DNA of 64,000 nt from Pseudomonadota bacterium (GTDB lineage: Bacteria; Pseudomonadota; Gammaproteobacteria; Burkholderiales; Chitinibacteraceae). Below are positions 60,623 to 64,000 of the stretch, one piece after another; positions within the stretch are counted from its first letter, which is position 1; each line of letters opens with the position of its first letter. The notes beneath the pieces are model-generated. The model was not told where the DNA came from and did not search any database. It worked only from the letters and a program-made list of their open reading frames with translations. The stretch covers positions 1-64,000 of the forward strand of contig JAPLQI010000126.1 of the NCBI GenBank assembly GCA_026399755.1. Direction: 5' to 3'. Made by a program: the position numbers and the translations under genes.

Positions 60623-61825
60623 TTACAAAACTTTAGCAATCGCATCCGCTACGTAATCGATGTTTTTAGTATTAAGTGCAGCCAAGCAAATACGGCCAGT
60701 CGATACAGCGTAAATACCGTATTCATCTTTCAACACTTCAACTTGCGCCGCTGTTAGACCGGTATAAGAGAACATGCCGCGCTGAGCTGCTACAAAGCTA
60801 AAGTCTTGCGCTACGCCGCGCTCAGCCAGTTTTGCAACCAAGCTGGTACGCATGGCGCGGATGCGATCACGCATACCGGCTAATTCGTCTTCCCACTGCT
60901 GACGCAATTCTGGGCTCGCCAACACCGCAGCCACCACCGCACCACCATGAATCGGTGGGTTGGAGTAATTGGTACGAATCACGCGTTTTAGCTGGCTTAA
61001 TACCCGGCCCGCTTCCTCTTTGCTTTCTGTCACGATAGACAAAGCACCTACGCGCTCGCCATACATCGAGAAGCTTTTAGAGAAGGAGCTAGAAACAAAG
61101 AATTGCAGACCAGAAGCAGAGAATAAACGCACAGCAACTGCATCTTCTTCAATGCCATCAGCAAAGCCTTGATAAGCCATATCGAGGAACGGTACTAAAT
61201 TACGCTCACGGCAGGCTTCAACTACTTCCGCCCACTGTGCATCGCTCATATCTGCGCCAGTTGGGTTATGGCAGCAAGCGTGCAAGATGATAATGGAGCC
61301 TGCTGGCAGGCCAAGCAGAGCCGCTTTCATGGCGGTGAAATTCACACCGCGAGTTGCTACATCGTAGTAAGGGTAGTTTTCTACCTTAAAACCTGCCGAT
61401 TCAAACAAAGCGCGGTGATTTTCCCAGCTTGGATCGCTGATATAAACGCTGGCGTTGGCATCGAGACGTTTTAAGAAATCAGCACCGATTTTCAAAGCGC
61501 CAGTGCCACCCAAAGCTTCTGCAGTCACTACGCGGCCAGATGAAACCAGCTCGCTGTCTGCACCAAACACCAATTTTTGTACGGCTTGGTTATAAGCACC
61601 AAGGCCTTCGATGGCTTGATAACCACGTGGCGGCTGAGCGTCCATACGGGTTTTTTCTGCCGCTTTTACTGCCGCCAACAATGGAATCTTGCCATTATCA
61701 TCGTAATACACACCTACACCCAGATTAACCTTGCCAGTACGTGTGTCGGCATTGAAGGCTTCATTAAGACCCAGAATCGGATCGCGAGGTGCCATTTCTA
61801 CTGCGGTAAAAATCGAGGGTGTCAT
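60623..61825 (-). CDS. tyrB: Aromatic/aspartate aminotransferase
   Basis: 400 residues; PLP-dependent class I transaminase. GVYYDDNGKIPLL near 38-50, SDPSWENHRALFESAGF, HACCHNPTGADM, and the Schiff-base Lys250 in SSSFSKSFSMYGERVGAL. Transfers amino groups between 2-oxoglutarate and aspartate, tyrosine or phenylalanine. TyrB and AspC are hard to separate by sequence alone. The start is MTPSIFTAVEMAPRDPILGL at 61825. Monocistronic. Confidence 0.88.
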   Translation of the reverse strand: MTPSIFTAVEMAPRDPILGLNEAFNADTRTGKVNLGVGVYYDDNGKIPLLAAVKAAEKTRMDAQPPRGYQAIEGLGAYNQAVQKLVFGADSELVSSGRVVTAEALGGTGALKIGADFLKRLDANASVYISDPSWENHRALFESAGFKVENYPYYDVATRGVNFTAMKAALLGLPAGSIIILHACCHNPTGADMSDAQWAEVVEACRERNLVPFLDMAYQGFADGIEEDAVAVRLFSASGLQFFVSSSFSKSFSMYGERVGALSIVTESKEEAGRVLSQLKRVIRTNYSNPPIHGGAVVAAVLASPELRQQWEDELAGMRDRIRAMRTSLVAKLAERGVAQDFSFVAAQRGMFSYTGLTAAQVEVLKDEYGIYAVSTGRICLAALNTKNIDYVADAIAKVL

Positions 61826-62098
61826 CCTGTACTCCAGCAAAAGTAATTGGGGAAGGCGTGAAAGCAATCTGGCTATCTATAAGGCCGCAAGCGGCTTAGC
61901 ATTAGAAAAGCAAGACGGCTAGCAATGCGCAAAAAAGCGCACTTTACAGTCGGCAATTTTAGCATGGACAGGCCCAAATACGGCCTTTACCTTGTAAGCT
62001 AATGCGCCACTCAGGCCCATCTTACCGACCATCGGTCATTATTTTTATGCAGCGCAATAGCAAGCCTGCTGGCCCGCTATTTATATTAAAACGCTAAA

Positions 62099-63610
<1,512 letters not shown>

Positions 63611-63614
<4 letters not shown>

Positions 63615-64000
63615 GGGCTAGGGACAACAGGTGTGCTTTCTTCTGTAGCGCTAAAAGTATTCAGCGTGAGCTCACGCACAATTAAACCACCGCTGCCCAA
63701 ACTAATACCGCCGCTTAAGCCATCAAAATTAATCTCTTCTTTCTTGCTTAATAGAGTGGCTAATTTCCATGCATCCACACCCAAAGCAAATAAACGCTCC
63801 ACATCATTCGATTTAGAACGGCTGCGATTTAATAAAGCGTAATCGCTATTGAGTGGGTTCAGAATCCAAGGCGCTTCTAAATAATGAATCCCCGCCATAT
63901 CCACTCGAGCCGTCCTACTTAAAGGACCAGGGCTAATTTGGCTGGTGGCGTAGACTGGCCGCTCATTACCCACAAAGGGGCGAGAAATACGTGTTTGCCT
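63611..64000 (-). CDS. lpoA: Penicillin-binding protein activator LpoA, C-terminal part (window edge)
   Basis: The frame is open from the stop at 63611 to the right edge, about 129 codons. It contains RPVYATSQI, then RLFALGVDAWKLATLL and NFDGLSGGISLG, the C-terminal part of the LpoA/YraM substrate-binding-protein-like domain. LpoA is an outer-membrane lipoprotein that stimulates PBP1A; the N-terminus and lipobox are outside the window. The lpoA-yraN-diaA-dolP order is the same as in E. coli. Confidence 0.88.

Overview
The window is a chromosomal segment of a Gram-negative bacterium, most probably a betaproteobacterium of the order Neisseriales (Chromobacteriaceae-like). This rests on the yceD-rpmF-plsX-fabH-fabD-fabG-acpP-fabF order, a short ribosomal protein L32 without zinc cysteines, a PEP-CTERM exported protein, an Rsx/Rnf operon ending in nth, a yraN-diaA-dolP operon, and dRS3-like hairpins such as those known from Neisseria. 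The genus is not proven by anything here.

Layout. 1-4.2 kb: end of an IS3-family transposase, a YitT membrane protein, a PEP-CTERM protein, a NagZ-type glycosidase and an acetyltransferase. 4.3-7.4 kb: gltX and mltF. 7.4-10.5 kb: tRNA-Ser, pabC-pabB, lipocalin. 10.7-17.1 kb: the fatty-acid/phospholipid cluster, on the minus strand. 17.2-18.5 kb: maf and an RsmI-like methylase. 18.6-23.4 kb: exonuclease/GIY-YIG protein, rlmK, coaD, pyk. 23.4-27.4 kb: a repeat-rich zone with rep helicase and a GAF methionine-sulfoxide reductase between two inverted copies of a ~230-bp repeat. 27.4-29.7 kb: a two-gene ABC exporter with a remnant of a duplicated permease start. 29.8-38.2 kb: the rsxABCDGE operon with nth, DUF2164, a small membrane protein and a ParB-like gene; its spacers are filled by inverted-repeat elements. 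38.5-41.1 kb: pyrD, folD, tRNA-Pro, tRNA-Arg, tRNA-His.

41.1-46.8 kb: a 5.7-kb integrative element inserted in the tRNA-His gene, bounded by 55-bp direct repeats. It carries a tyrosine integrase, a three-gene translationally coupled replication operon (two small DNA-binding-type proteins and a YagK/YfjJ-type HUH Rep), an origin-like region, two secreted/lipoprotein cargo genes and two AT-rich genes. No capsid or coat gene is recognisable, so it resembles a replicating phage satellite or plasmid-like integrative element more than a complete prophage. This is the most novel part of the window.

46.9-64 kb: a TIGR03790 protein, sbcB, a chemoreceptor, nadE, an AI-2E-family permease, an EAL-CBS-GGDEF protein tail to tail with a response regulator carrying a degenerate GGDEF domain, rpsT, murJ, an aromatic/aspartate aminotransferase, and the lpoA(partial)-yraN-diaA-dolP operon.

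Dispersed repeats are a strong theme. Family A has arms resembling CTGTAGACACAGAGAACACA or CCACGGAGGACACAGAGAAC. Family B has arms resembling CGTAGGGCGGGTGAAACCCG. Family C is the ~230-bp pair around rep. Two further MITE-like elements have 19-20 bp perfect terminal inverted repeats. Several of these repeats supply stop codons or sit at ribosome-binding regions. All assignments come from reading the sequence; no database search was run.
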